Positions 36,251 through 46,216 are shown, counted from the stretch's first letter. The stretch: DNA of 64,000 nucleotides from Flavobacterium sp. M31R6 (GCF_013284035.1 NZ_CP054141.1:3472001-3536000); one strand, 5' to 3'. Numbers and translations are program-made. The notes: a model not told the origin generated them from the letters alone.

Positions 36251-36957
36251 CTATTGAATACTTTTATTCTTCAACCTATCGATCAATTCTCTGCGATACG
36301 TAATCCCGACAGGTAATCTTTCATTTTTAATGATGACAAAATCTTTTTCGGTGGTGTCAATTTTGTCCAATGCAATAATATAGGATTTATGGATACGCAT
36401 GAAGTTTTTTTCAGAAGACATTTCTCAAATTCGCTGGTCGTAATCGAAGCCAAATACGTTCTTTTTAGCGTGTACAATTTTACGTAATTTCCAAAACTCT
36501 GTGCAAACAAAAGCTGGTCCAATTCGATGTCAATAAAATAGCCATCGACTTTTACACTAACTGAATTAATTATTTCTTCTTCAACTTTAATTGCGTTTTC
36601 AGTTGAAAAGAAACGATCTATTGCCTTTAAAAAACGGGGGAAATAAATGGGTTTTAACAAATAATCAATAACGCCATAATCATAACTTTCGAGAGCAAAT
36701 TCAGAATAAGCAGTAGTTAAAATGGTCTTGGGATGTGAAGGAAGTATTTTCAGCAATTCCATTCCTGAAATTTCTGGCATATTGATATCCAGAAACATCA
36801 AATCGACTTTGTTTTCACGAAGATAATCCATGGCTTCAATACCATTATAACCTTGAAACACCAACTCTAATTGTGGATTTTGTCTGATATAATTCGCCAA
36901 AACATAATGTGCTGCCGGCTCATCATCAACAATAATACACTTTTTGAGTTCTTTCAT
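36251..36957 (-). pseudogene. LytTR response regulator with a C-terminal frameshift
   Basis: The REC domain is intact (D57 in 'MFLDINMPEISGMELL'), as is the first half of the LytTR DNA-binding domain. At 36421 one A appears to be missing from GAGAAA(A)TG: the read frame ends in unrelated residues at 36283, whereas the next frame continues perfectly as 'SSEKNFMRIHKSYIIALDKI' and 'LPVGITYRRELIDRL' to a TAG at 36251. The gene is therefore frameshifted within its DNA-binding domain, or the base was lost in sequencing. Its start overlaps the stop of the LytS-type kinase gene (TAATG), and the pair is divergent from the RND operon it probably controlled. Confidence 0.8.
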
Positions 36958-37991
36958 TATAATGTCTTTTTGAGTTGTAATTTCAAATCTACAATATACG
37001 TATTTTTGTCATCTTGAATATCTAATTTATAGTCTTTACCGTAAATTAAATTTAAACGTTCTATAGTGTTTTTTAAACCAATTTTAGTCGAAACCACATC
37101 AGTTTTCTTCGGAATTGAATTCACGACATGCAAATGCAGTAAACCGTTTTCAACAGTAATTATGATTCGGACAAAACATTTTTCTATGGCACAAGTCCCG
37201 TGTTTGAAAGCATTTTCGATAAAAGCGATCAGTAACATCGGTGACACTTTATAGGCATTTTCATTGTCAATTTTGCAATCGTACGTAATATCGCAACGGT
37301 AACCTACACGTTCTTTCTCCAGTTGCACGTAACTATTTATAAAATCAAGTTCGTCCTCAAGCGAGACACATTGTTTGCTGTTGCTTTCGAGCTGATAGCG
37401 CATTAATTGCGATACTTTCATAATCAAATCGGAGGTTCTTTCGGGAAATTCTAAGCTGATTCCGTAAAGTGTATTGAATGTGTTGAATAAAAAATGAGGA
37501 TTTAATTGCCCTTTAAGAGCATTCAACTGCATTTGATTGAACAGTAAAGCTTCGTCCGTTTGTTTTTTGTGAATTCTATAAAATTTAAAAACAATTATCG
37601 GACTCAAAATACAAACCAATGTCCCTAAAACACTCGCCAATTGATACAAATAGCTTCTTTGATGCGAGTTTTGATACAAATGACTTTTACTGAAAATATC
37701 CAAAGTAGACATTTCAAATAAAAGAACCGAAAATACTAATACTCCCAATAAAGTTAGAGACAAATAAGTTAATGGTCTTTGCCCCTTAAATAGTACTGGA
37801 AGCAGAAAAAAACGATTGAATTGGGCGTGCATGTACAAAATGAGATAGAAAGAAATACCCATTAAAATAGATGCCAAAGAACTAAATAACATCCAATCGT
37901 TCTTTAAAGTATAAATCGTCAATGAAAAACCAACAACGGCAATTTCTTGCCACCATTTGTTGTCCATTAAATTATCAAATTTTTTATTCAT
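36957..37991 (-). CDS. LytS-family sensor histidine kinase
   Basis: 344 residues. Four transmembrane helices fill residues about 15-135, followed by a short linker and the His_kinase domain with H166 in 'GQLNPHFLFNTFNTLYG' and an N-box 'LLIAFIENAFKHG'. The partner is the frameshifted LytTR regulator whose ATG overlaps this stop codon. The G-boxes are abbreviated, as usual in this family. It probably senses envelope stress or a toxic compound handled by the divergent RND pump. Confidence 0.88.
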   Translation of the reverse strand: MNKKFDNLMDNKWWQEIAVVGFSLTIYTLKNDWMLFSSLASILMGISFYLILYMHAQFNRFFLLPVLFKGQRPLTYLSLTLLGVLVFSVLLFEMSTLDIFSKSHLYQNSHQRSYLYQLASVLGTLVCILSPIIVFKFYRIHKKQTDEALLFNQMQLNALKGQLNPHFLFNTFNTLYGISLEFPERTSDLIMKVSQLMRYQLESNSKQCVSLEDELDFINSYVQLEKERVGYRCDITYDCKIDNENAYKVSPMLLIAFIENAFKHGTCAIEKCFVRIIITVENGLLHLHVVNSIPKKTDVVSTKIGLKNTIERLNLIYGKDYKLDIQDDKNTYIVDLKLQLKKTL

Positions 37992-38121
37992 TATAAATAC
38001 TTAAATAGGTTGCAAATTAACCACTAATATTTCGTTTTTATTTCTAATAAATGACCAATTGAATTGGTCATTTATAATCGTATTACATCATTTAAGAAAG
38101 GGTATTTCCCTGCAAGTGAAA

Positions 38122-38129
38122 TAATTTTG
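38122..38129 (+). promoter_or_regulatory. Promoter -7 box of the first RND operon
   Basis: TAATTTTG matches TAnnTTTG exactly and lies 25 bases before the ATG at 38155. Confidence 0.55.
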
Positions 38130-38154
38130 TGCCACTAATTATATTTTGAATTTT

Positions 38155-39540
38155 ATGTGTTTTAAAAAAATCACTTTATTGTTTTTCTTGATTTTTGCCT
38201 CCGTGAGTTATTCACAGACCTTGTCTTTGAAAGAAGCCATAAAAACGGGTCTTGAAAACTTTGGCTCTATCAAAGCAAAAAACAATTACGCCAATGCTTC
38301 GCGAGAGACACTTAAACAAACTCGTCGCGATTATTTACCCAACCTTAATCTATCTGCCCAGCAGGATTACGGAACTATCAATGGGCAAAATGGCCCTTTA
38401 TATGGATTTAATGGTTTAGGAACCGCTTCTTCCGGCCCAACATTGGCAGAACAAAACTGGAACGCCGCTTTTGGTGCTTTGTATTTGGCCAACGTGAATT
38501 GGGACTTTTTTACTTTTGGGAAAACCCAAGAAAAAATCAATCTGGCTAAAATTGATGTTCAGAGCCGTGAAAATGACCTGCAGCAAGAGCGATTTCAGCA
38601 AGAGATTAAAATTTCTTCGGCCTATCTGAATTTATTGGCCAGCCAAAGATTATTGATCTCACAGCAAAAGAATTTAAGTCGTACCGAAGTTTTCAGGAAG
38701 AATGCTGTTGCAAGAGTCAAAAACGGTTTACTTGCCGGAGTTGATTCCACTTTGGCGACAGCCGAGGTTTCTAAAGCCAAAATTGCCTTAAATCTGGCTA
38801 AAAATTTGGTAAAGGAACAAAACAATAAATTGGTCGATTTGATGGGGATTACTCCTCAGGACATCATCACCGATACCGTTTTTGTGAATCGAATTCCAAA
38901 AAACATCATAATGGATGAAAAAGCCAGCGACAGTTTACATCCATTGCTTCAATTCTACAAAACAAAGATTGACTACAGCAATCAACAGGTTAAATTATAC
39001 AAACGATTTTACTATCCAACGATGAGCGCTTTTGGTGTTTTGCAAACACGAGCTTCCGGGTTTAATAATGATTATGCATTGGATAGAAATTCTTTCAGCA
39101 GAAATTATTTGGATGGTGTGAATCCTGACCGTTCCAATTATTTGGTTGGAATCGGAATTAGCTGGAATTTGACAACTCCGTTTAGAACGAGCAAACAAGT
39201 GAGTGCCCAAAAATTTGTTTCGCAAGGTTTACAGGAAGAATACAACCAAGCTGATCGTGAACTAAAATCACAATTGACTTTGGCTGATGATAAAATAAAA
39301 ATCACGCTTGACAATTATGCAGAAGCCCCTATTCAGGTAAAAGCAGCAGCTCAAGCCTATTTGCAAAAATCAACTTTATACAAAAATGGTTTAACCGATT
39401 TGACCGATTTGACACAAACGCTGTTTATCCTCAATCGTGCCGAAATTGACCGTGACATCGTCAACAATAATGTTTGGCAATCGTATTTGCTGAAAGTAGC
39501 CGCAATTGGCAATTTTGACTTATTTATAAATGAATTTTAA
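38155..39540 (+). CDS. TolC-family outer-membrane efflux protein
   Basis: About 461 residues; the ATG at 38155 begins a signal peptide ending in VSYSQ, and an upstream TTG is less likely. It has two OEP repeats ('SLKEAIKTGLENFGSIKAKN' and 'EEYNQADRELKSQLTLADDK') forming the helical tunnel, with no lipobox. It is the first gene of an OMF-RND-adaptor operon, and the permease gene begins 12 bases after its stop. Confidence 0.9.
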   Translation: MCFKKITLLFFLIFASVSYSQTLSLKEAIKTGLENFGSIKAKNNYANASRETLKQTRRDYLPNLNLSAQQDYGTINGQNGPLYGFNGLGTASSGPTLAEQNWNAAFGALYLANVNWDFFTFGKTQEKINLAKIDVQSRENDLQQERFQQEIKISSAYLNLLASQRLLISQQKNLSRTEVFRKNAVARVKNGLLAGVDSTLATAEVSKAKIALNLAKNLVKEQNNKLVDLMGITPQDIITDTVFVNRIPKNIIMDEKASDSLHPLLQFYKTKIDYSNQQVKLYKRFYYPTMSAFGVLQTRASGFNNDYALDRNSFSRNYLDGVNPDRSNYLVGIGISWNLTTPFRTSKQVSAQKFVSQGLQEEYNQADRELKSQLTLADDKIKITLDNYAEAPIQVKAAAQAYLQKSTLYKNGLTDLTDLTQTLFILNRAEIDRDIVNNNVWQSYLLKVAAIGNFDLFINEF

Positions 39541-39552
39541 TAAAAGATCCTG

Positions 39553-42500
39553 ATGAATTTAATACGATTTGCACTCCGCAAACCCATCTCGATAATGGTA
39601 TTGGTAGCAGGCTTATTCTTTTTTGGAATAGGTGCCATACAAGATATCAAAGTGGATATCCTACCCAAAATGAACCTTCCGGTAATTTATATTGCCCATC
39701 CGTTTGGAGGATATACTCCTGACCAAATGGAAGCTTATTTTGGAAAAACCTATGTGAATATCCTTCCTTTTGCCAATGGTATAAAATCAGTGGAGACCAA
39801 GAATATCCAAGGTTTGATGATTATGAAATTGACCTATTATGAAAACACCAATATGGCACAAGCTGCTGCCGAATTGGGTGCACTTTCCAATAGAATTCAA
39901 GCGGCGTTTCCTCCCGGAACACAACCGCCTTTTATCATTCGTTTTGACGCCTCTTCATTACCGATTGGACAATTAGTTCTGAGCAGTAAAATCAGGTCCA
40001 ACAATGAATTACAGGATATGGCAAATGTATATGTTCGCGCTTCCTTTACTTCTATTCCCGGTTTATTATCGCCAGCTCCCTTTGGCGGAAGCCCGAGAAC
40101 AATAGAAGTAAATGTTAATCCTAATTTGTTGCGTTCCCACAATATGACACCTGACCAAATTGTGGAAGCGATACGACTAAACAACCTTACCGCTCCTTCC
40201 GGAAACGTGCGAATTGGCGATAAAAACTATATCACGCCCACAAACAATACAATTAAAGAAGTTAAGGATTTTGAAAAAATTCCGTTGTTTAAAGGCGGAG
40301 TTCAAAACCTGACTTTAGGAGATGTGGCTACCGTAAAAGATGGTGCTGATATCACGGCAGGTTATGCTTTGGTCAACGGAAAACGTTCTGTTTACATCAG
40401 TATTGCCAAAGCGGGCGATGCTTCAACTTGGGATGTGGTTAAAAAACTAAAATCCGAATTACCAAAAATTCAAAGCACATTACCCGAAGATGTTAAATTG
40501 TCTTATGAATTTGACCAATCCGTTTATGTAATCAATTCGGTAAAAAGTTTAATTACCGAAGGAATTATCGGAGCGGTGTTAACTGGGTTAATGGTTTTAT
40601 TGTTTCTTGGGGACAGAAGAGCTGCCATAATTGTGATATTAACGATTCCGATTTCCATCATTTCGGGAGTTTTATTCTTGAAATTATTTGGACAAACCAT
40701 CAATTTAATGTCATTGAGCGGGCTGGCTTTGGCTATCGGAATTTTGGTGGATGAAAGTACGGTAACCATAGAAAATATTCACCAACACCTCGATATGGGA
40801 AAACCCAAGGCACTCGCCATTTGGGACGCCTGTAAAGAAATTGCGCTGCCAAAACTGCTGATTCTGCTTTGTATTTTGGCCGTTTTTGCCCCTGCCTTTA
40901 CGATGGTAGGAATCCCAGGAGCTTTGTTTTTGCCTTTGGCGTTAGCGATTGGTTTTTCGATGGTATTTTCATTTTTATTATCACAAACTTTTGTGCCGGT
41001 TATGGCCAATTGGTTGATGAAAGATCATCCAAAAATGGAACACACCTCAAATATTACAGATGATGAAGCCGAGTTTAATGCTTGCGGATTAACACCGGAA
41101 TCCGAAAAAGATATCATCAGTCAAAAAAAGGTTATGGTTGAAAGAGATGATTTTAATAATGACCATAAAATAAGTCATTTTGAAAGATTCAGAATTCGAT
41201 TCATGAAAACGCTGGACCGTCTTTTCCCATACAAAAAAGCGGCTACTTTCGGGTATCTTATCGGAATTACACTTCTTGCCATGGTCTTCATTACTTTTAT
41301 TGGAAAAGATGTTTTCCCAAAAGTAAATTCGAGCCAGTTTCAGCTTAGATTGCGCGCTGCAGACGGAACACGATTGGAACGTACAGAAGAAAAAGTGGTT
41401 TTGGTATTGAAAGAATTAAACAAAATGGTGGGCAAAGAACACGTTGGGATTTCATCGGTTTATGTGGGTCAACATCCATCTTTGTTCTCTATTAACCCAA
41501 TTTATTTATTTATGGCTGGTCCGCATGAGGCCGTTTTTCAAGTCAGTTTGAAAGATTATGAAACCGATATGGAGGATTTTAAAGATGCGTTTAGAACCCG
41601 AATTAAAAAGATTCTGCCTGATGTAAAAATCTCGTTTGAACCAATCGAGCTTACAGACAAAGTATTGAGCCAAGGCTCCCCTACTCCAATTGAAGTTCGA
41701 ATTGCAGGAAAAGACAAAAAAAGAAATGAATTGTACGCTAATCAGATAGTCGAAAAACTAAAGAAAATATCCTATTTCAGAGATGTGCAAATTGGACAGC
41801 CAATTCATTATCCTGCAATGAATATTAACATCGACAGAAAACGTGCAGCCGAATTGGGTGTTGACATGAATGATATTTCACGCTCATTGGTCGCTTCGAC
41901 ATCTTCTTCAAGATATACCGAAAAAAATACTTGGATTGATGAAAAAGCGGGCTTGTCGTATAACGTTCAGGTGCAAGTGCCTTTGAACCAAATGAAAAGC
42001 AAAAATGACATCGATGAAATTCCGCTGTTAAAAAATTCGCTTCGTCCTATTTTGAGTGATGTGGCTACAATCACACCTACAGTTGTAAGTGGTGAGAATG
42101 ACAATTTAGGAGCGATGCCTTACATCACCGTTACTGCAAATACCTATAAAACCGACTTAGGGAAAGCGACTAAAGATGTGGCGGCAACGATAAGTTCATT
42201 AGGGGAATTGCCTCGTGGTTTGTTTATCGAACCAATTGGTATGACCAAAGTATTAAACGAAACATTAAGCAGTTTACAACTCGGATTATTAGTTGCCGTA
42301 TTTGTCATTTTCTTAATGCTTGCCGCCAATTTTCAATCGTTCAAAGTTTCTGCTGTTATTTTGACAACCGTTCCGGCTGTAGTTCTGGGAGCCTTATTAA
42401 TGCTAACGATTACTGGTTCAACTCTAAACTTACAATCGTACATGGGAATCATCATGTCGGTTGGGGTTTCGATTGCCAATGCCGTTTTGCTGGTCACCAA

Positions 42501-42822
42501 TGCTGAACAATTACGAAAACGCAATGGTAACGCATTAGAATCGGCTCGGGAAGCCGCTGCTTTACGACTTCGCCCTATTATTATGACCTCTGTGGCCATG
42601 ATTGCGGGAATGTTACCTATGGCGATTGGTCATGGCGAAGGAGGCGATCAAGTTTCTCCATTAGGAAGAGCCGTAATTGGTGGATTATTATTTTCGACCT
42701 TTACAGTATTGCTGATTTTGCCTTTAATTTTTGCCTGGGCTCAAGAAAAAACATCCATAAAATCGATCTCTTTGGACCCTGAAGACGAAGAAAGCGAGCA
42801 TTATATATCATCACTAAAATAA
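39553..42822 (+). CDS. RND-family efflux permease
   Basis: 1089 residues with the 12-helix RND layout: TM1 at the N-terminus ('ISIMVLVAGLFFFGIGAI'), two large periplasmic loops, and the TM4 segment 'LALAIGILVDESTVTIEN'. Classical drug pumps carry two Asp there; this one has Asp-Glu, as in a large branch of uncharacterised 'acriflavin resistance' permeases. It lies between its outer-membrane and adaptor genes. The substrate is unknown; a divergent LytS/LytTR system suggests induction by an envelope signal. Confidence 0.9.
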   Translation: MNLIRFALRKPISIMVLVAGLFFFGIGAIQDIKVDILPKMNLPVIYIAHPFGGYTPDQMEAYFGKTYVNILPFANGIKSVETKNIQGLMIMKLTYYENTNMAQAAAELGALSNRIQAAFPPGTQPPFIIRFDASSLPIGQLVLSSKIRSNNELQDMANVYVRASFTSIPGLLSPAPFGGSPRTIEVNVNPNLLRSHNMTPDQIVEAIRLNNLTAPSGNVRIGDKNYITPTNNTIKEVKDFEKIPLFKGGVQNLTLGDVATVKDGADITAGYALVNGKRSVYISIAKAGDASTWDVVKKLKSELPKIQSTLPEDVKLSYEFDQSVYVINSVKSLITEGIIGAVLTGLMVLLFLGDRRAAIIVILTIPISIISGVLFLKLFGQTINLMSLSGLALAIGILVDESTVTIENIHQHLDMGKPKALAIWDACKEIALPKLLILLCILAVFAPAFTMVGIPGALFLPLALAIGFSMVFSFLLSQTFVPVMANWLMKDHPKMEHTSNITDDEAEFNACGLTPESEKDIISQKKVMVERDDFNNDHKISHFERFRIRFMKTLDRLFPYKKAATFGYLIGITLLAMVFITFIGKDVFPKVNSSQFQLRLRAADGTRLERTEEKVVLVLKELNKMVGKEHVGISSVYVGQHPSLFSINPIYLFMAGPHEAVFQVSLKDYETDMEDFKDAFRTRIKKILPDVKISFEPIELTDKVLSQGSPTPIEVRIAGKDKKRNELYANQIVEKLKKISYFRDVQIGQPIHYPAMNINIDRKRAAELGVDMNDISRSLVASTSSSRYTEKNTWIDEKAGLSYNVQVQVPLNQMKSKNDIDEIPLLKNSLRPILSDVATITPTVVSGENDNLGAMPYITVTANTYKTDLGKATKDVAATISSLGELPRGLFIEPIGMTKVLNETLSSLQLGLLVAVFVIFLMLAANFQSFKVSAVILTTVPAVVLGALLMLTITGSTLNLQSYMGIIMSVGVSIANAVLLVTNAEQLRKRNGNALESAREAAALRLRPIIMTSVAMIAGMLPMAIGHGEGGDQVSPLGRAVIGGLLFSTFTVLLILPLIFAWAQEKTSIKSISLDPEDEESEHYISSLK

Positions 42823-42826
42823 TAAA

Positions 42827-43912
42827 ATGAACACTAAAATATTACAACCGACCGCGCTATTTTTTGTAGCACTATTTATTCTAAGCAGTTGCAATTCGAA
42901 TAAAAAAGAAGAGCCTGTTGCCGAATTGGAACCTAAAATGGAAACCTTCTCTTTGGCAAAATCAAAACTGACCACCGACTTGCGTTTACCGGCCGAGTTA
43001 TCCGGTTTTAGCCAAGTGGATTTATATGCTAAAGTGAACAGTTATGTAAAAACACTCAAAGTAGATATTGGCTCCGATGTAAAAAAAGGACAATTGCTTA
43101 TTGAACTGGAAGCACCCGAAATCAGTTCGCAATTATCGGCTTCTGAATCTCGCCTGCATTCGCAAGAAGCAGTCTATACAGCCAGCAACAGCACCTACCA
43201 ACGATTACTTGAAACAAGCAAGGTCGAAGGAACAATTTCCAAAAATGACTTGGAACTGGCTTTGTCCAAAAAGAATTCAGACTTTGCGCAATTAGCCGCT
43301 GCCCGTGCTGGACACAAAGAAATCAAATCGATTCAAGACTATTTACAGATACGAGCTCCTTTTGACGGTAAAGTAACTGCACGAAATGTAAACACTGGCG
43401 CGTATGTGGGACAAGGAGCCCAAATTCCGTTGCTGACTGTGCAGGACCAAAAGAAACTTCGTCTATCGTTATCTGTGCCTGAAGCGTACACAGGTTACCT
43501 AAAAGTGGGTGATATGATTGGGTTTAATGTAGTGTCTTTACGTGGCGAAACATTCAAAGCTAAAATCAGCAGAATGTCTGGAGCACTGGACCTCAAACTA
43601 CGCTCGGAACGTGTCGAACTGGATGTAATCAATTCTGATGAAAAATTACTTCCCGGAATGGTTGCCGAAGTGATCCTACCGCTTAACAGCAAAAAAGAAA
43701 CTTTTGTTGTTCCTAAATCGGCTGTTGTGAATACTGCAGAAGGAATCTTTTTGATAAAAGTAGTCAACAAAAAAGCACAACGCATCAATGTAAGCCTTGG
43801 ACTTGAAGTTGATGATAAAATTGAAGTTTTCAGTGATTCATTGCAACAAAATGATGTTTTACTCAGTAAAGCAAATGAAGAAATTAAGGATGGCGATGAT
43901 GTAAAGGAATAA
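42827..43912 (+). CDS. RND periplasmic adaptor lipoprotein
   Basis: 361 residues with a lipobox 'FILSSC' (Cys22). It has a biotinyl-lipoyl-like barrel ('VDLYAKVNSYVKTLKVDIGS', 'LQIRAPFDGKVTARNVNTGA'), a helical hairpin and a beta-barrel domain. It bridges the permease encoded 4 bases upstream to the TolC-type protein. Confidence 0.9.
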   Translation: MNTKILQPTALFFVALFILSSCNSNKKEEPVAELEPKMETFSLAKSKLTTDLRLPAELSGFSQVDLYAKVNSYVKTLKVDIGSDVKKGQLLIELEAPEISSQLSASESRLHSQEAVYTASNSTYQRLLETSKVEGTISKNDLELALSKKNSDFAQLAAARAGHKEIKSIQDYLQIRAPFDGKVTARNVNTGAYVGQGAQIPLLTVQDQKKLRLSLSVPEAYTGYLKVGDMIGFNVVSLRGETFKAKISRMSGALDLKLRSERVELDVINSDEKLLPGMVAEVILPLNSKKETFVVPKSAVVNTAEGIFLIKVVNKKAQRINVSLGLEVDDKIEVFSDSLQQNDVLLSKANEEIKDGDDVKE

Positions 43913-43934
43913 ATCTATAATTGTTAATTTGTTT

Positions 43935-43974
43935 AAAAAGTGCTGTAAGACTTAGGTTTTATGGCACTTTTTTT
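43935..43974 (+). terminator. Terminator of the first RND operon
   Basis: AAAAAGTGC and GCACTTTTT flank the loop TGTAAGACTTAGGTTTTATG. A similar loop (TGTAAGACTTCGGTTTGAC) occurs in the terminator at 54459. Confidence 0.7.
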
Positions 43975-44056
43975 AGGAGCTTATTCCTGCTATCCGTTTC
44001 AATCTTTTGTGCCGAACCCCGGCACAAAAGGATTTACCCTTCTATCAGGGCTAGGG
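43973..44056 (-). repeat. Structured dispersed repeat, copy A
   Basis: In minus orientation it reads AGCCCTGAT, then AAATC, a hairpin CTTTTGTGCCG-GGGTT-CGGCACAAAAG, then ATTG and CGGATAGCAGGA and GCTCCTAAAA. The flanks match copies at 45948, 53138 and 55580, but the hairpin arms differ in sequence while still pairing. Confidence 0.75.
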
Positions 44057-44099
44057 CTTTTGCGATTTAAAAGATGCTTTACTCTATAAAAATCCTTCT

Positions 44100-44155
44100 G
44101 AAAACTTATAAAAGTTTTCTCGCTCTTCGAAGTCTCCCGACTTCGAACTTTTTTC
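44100..44155. repeat. Two adjacent palindromes, the second terminator-like
   Basis: GAAAACTTATAAAAGTTTTC (44100-44119) and TTCGAAGTC-TCCC-GACTTCGAA (44126-44147) are near-perfect hairpins. The second is followed by CTTTTTT and could stop transcription on the plus strand. Confidence 0.5.
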
Positions 44156-44179
44156 AATGTTCTTGTAAAAGGTAAATCT

Positions 44180-44308
44180 ATTAAAAGCCTCCCGCCTTTT
44201 TCCGTAATTGTCTTTAGAATTCAACACATTACAAAATTGAAAAAAAGTAAAACAATCAATACAAATTCAATTTTGCAAAAAAATTTTGGTTTGTTAGTTT
44301 ATAGTTTT
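44180..44308 (+). repeat. Direct repeat of about 120 bp, left copy
   Basis: Matches 45430-45557 at most positions, including GTCTTTAGAATTCAACACAT and TACAAATTCAATTTTG. The two copies frame the alpha/beta-hydrolase gene 44432-45331. Confidence 0.75.
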
Positions 44309-44431
44309 TATCGTACTTTCGATTAGCCGAAAATACTCGTTTTCATAACTTGTAAACCTCTAGAAGTGCGAGAAATTTGGCAGCAACTAACACGCAGAGT
44401 CATTCAAAAACAATTTTTATATTAAACTAAA

Positions 44432-45331
44432 ATGAATAGTAACTTTTTCTATAATTTACTTCTATGGTTATCAATTCTAATTTTACCAGATATGGTATTT
44501 TCTCAATCAACAGACTTTACCATTCAAGATGTAACGTTTGAAAGTGGTGGCATCACTCTTGCAGGCTCAATTTTAACACCTAAAAAAACAGTTGCAGCAG
44601 TTGTAATTGTTCATGGTTCTGACCCTGTAAAAAGAGAAATGGAGTTCGCTAAACGCCTTGCCAAAGAAGGTATTGCTGTACTGACCTATGATAAACGTGG
44701 AGTTGGAGAATCTGGTGGTGTATATGTAGGACCTTCTGTTGGCACGAATAATATTGACACTACTAATCTTAATTTATTATCTCAAGATGCAAGTATAGCA
44801 GTAAATACATTTCGAACCTATTTGAAAGATAAAAAAATACCTATTGGATTAGTTGGCTTCAGTCAGGCAGGATGGATAATCCCAATTGCTGCAAGCAAAA
44901 ATCCTAAAATAGAGTTTATGGTTTTATTTAGTTGCCCTACAATTACAACCCTAGAACAACTTCGATTTCAGTTTTACACTAATGGAAACAATAATTTTTG
45001 GGAAAACCATACAGAATCAGATGCTCTTGACCATACTAAAAATGACCCAGACAGATATCAATTTACAGCTACTGACCCAAAAATTTCCTTGAATACTCTT
45101 TCAATTCCAGGGCTTTGGCTTTTTGGTGAGAAAGACATCCAAATTCCGGTAAAGTTGTGTATAGAACAATTAAATACATTTAAAGTTCAAGGCAAACCTT
45201 TCGAATACACCTTGTTTTCAACATTAGGACATAATACTTCTTCTGGCAATATTACAGAACCTTTTGATATTTCAATTCAATGGATAAAACAGAAAGCTTT
45301 GAATATTAAGAAGTCTAAAGCATCTAAATAA
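44432..45331 (+). CDS. Secreted alpha/beta hydrolase
   Basis: 299 residues with a signal peptide ending VFSQ. It has the oxyanion region 'VVIVHGSDPVKREMEF', the strand-turn 'VLTYDKRGVGESGG', nucleophile S144 in 'GLVGFSQAGW', D235 in 'FGEKDIQIP' and H267 in 'LGHNTSS'. The fold is that of dienelactone-hydrolase/S33-like esterases and acyl-peptide hydrolases. The substrate cannot be read. The gene lies alone between two 120-bp direct repeats, so it may have been inserted or duplicated as a unit. Confidence 0.8.
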   Translation: MNSNFFYNLLLWLSILILPDMVFSQSTDFTIQDVTFESGGITLAGSILTPKKTVAAVVIVHGSDPVKREMEFAKRLAKEGIAVLTYDKRGVGESGGVYVGPSVGTNNIDTTNLNLLSQDASIAVNTFRTYLKDKKIPIGLVGFSQAGWIIPIAASKNPKIEFMVLFSCPTITTLEQLRFQFYTNGNNNFWENHTESDALDHTKNDPDRYQFTATDPKISLNTLSIPGLWLFGEKDIQIPVKLCIEQLNTFKVQGKPFEYTLFSTLGHNTSSGNITEPFDISIQWIKQKALNIKKSKASK

Positions 45332-45429
45332 AACACCCCGCTCCCCGAAGAGTTCTATGAAAACATGTATGCTCGGCAAATGTCTCTGACTTTGTGTTTC
45401 TTAAAAAGTTCTTAAAAAATCATAAACGT

Positions 45430-45557
45430 AATAAAAGTATCCCGACTTTTTCCGTGATTGTCTTTAGAATTCAACACATTACAAAATAAAAAAAAAGCAA
45501 AACAATCCATACAAATTCAATTTTGAAAAAAAAATTGGTTTGTTAATTTATAGTTAT
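45430..45557 (+). repeat. Direct repeat of about 120 bp, right copy
   Basis: Second copy of the sequence at 44180-44308, 1,250 bp downstream. Its end reaches the stop codon of the minus-strand gene 45554-45811. Confidence 0.75.
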
Positions 45558-45811
45558 TTATGACGATTTGAATCGGAAGGATTATCAAGTTCATCATTCA
45601 CAATTTTCAAATTTCCATCAGCGTCAAACTCGTCATCTTCTAAATCTAAATCTGTGTTTAAATTATCATTTGTTTCATTGGAAGTAGGGTCTTCCAACGG
45701 ATTTGGGTTGTTTGGGTTGTGACCGTTTCTTACCATAAAACCTTGCTCGGCAATTTCAGCTAAACTTTGATTTTTTTTTCTCTTATCAAGTTGATTGTCT
45801 CTCTTTTTCAT
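45554..45811 (-). CDS. Small acidic hypothetical protein
   Basis: 85 residues: a very basic start ('MKKRDNQLDKRKKNQS'), a short conserved-looking stretch 'LAEIAEQGFMVRNGHNPNNP', then a disordered acidic tail rich in D, E and N ('LDLEDDEFDADGNLK'). There is no membrane segment or known motif. The composition resembles small flavobacterial proteins of unknown function. The stop codon lies at the end of the right direct repeat. Confidence 0.6.
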   Translation of the reverse strand: MKKRDNQLDKRKKNQSLAEIAEQGFMVRNGHNPNNPNPLEDPTSNETNDNLNTDLDLEDDEFDADGNLKIVNDELDNPSDSNRHK

Positions 45812-45947
45812 AATCGTTGTTTTTAAAATAACTATTATAAAATTAATCTAAAACAAAATAATATAGTTTCAACCAAAACTTTTATTGTTGCATAATTATC
45901 AGTTTTTTATATTTAAAAATCTCCTTATGAAAAACTAAATTTCTCGT

Positions 45948-46056
45948 TTAGCCCCGATGGAAGTGAAAATCCTTGTAAGCCGGGGTTCGGCTTACAAGAT
46001 TGTAGCGGACAGCGGGACTGAATATGTTTATTAAAATAGATTTTCTGCTCCTAAAA
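45948..46056 (+). repeat. Structured dispersed repeat, copy B
   Basis: GCCCCGATGGAAGTGAAAAT, hairpin CTTGTAAGCCG-GGGTT-CGGCTTACAAG, ATTGTAGCGGACAGCGGGAC, then GCTCCTAAAA. It shares long outer flanks with copy D. It lies in the 405-bp gene-less stretch before the tetR gene. Confidence 0.75.
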
Positions 46057-46162
46057 ATCATAAAAATCTTCCCCAAAATCTACAATAAATGGAATACAAA
46101 TTTGAATTAAGGCAGATGCAAAAAATGGCTCTTTTGAAAAAAAATTAAAAAAATATTGATTC

Positions 46163-46178
46163 TGAAACGCTTGTTTCA
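46163..46178. promoter_or_regulatory. TetR operator 1
   Basis: TGAAACGCTTGTTTCA, an imperfect palindrome directly upstream of the tetR promoter box. Three further copies lie at 46818, 46885 and 46954. Confidence 0.7.
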
Positions 46179-46188
46179 AAAATAGTTT

Positions 46189-46196
46189 TACATTTG
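46189..46196 (+). promoter_or_regulatory. Promoter -7 box of the tetR gene
   Basis: TACATTTG, a perfect TAnnTTTG match, 20 bases before the ATG at 46217 and 10 bases after operator 1. This arrangement implies autorepression. Confidence 0.6.
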
Positions 46197-46216
46197 CAAA
46201 ATAATAATGAAGTCTT

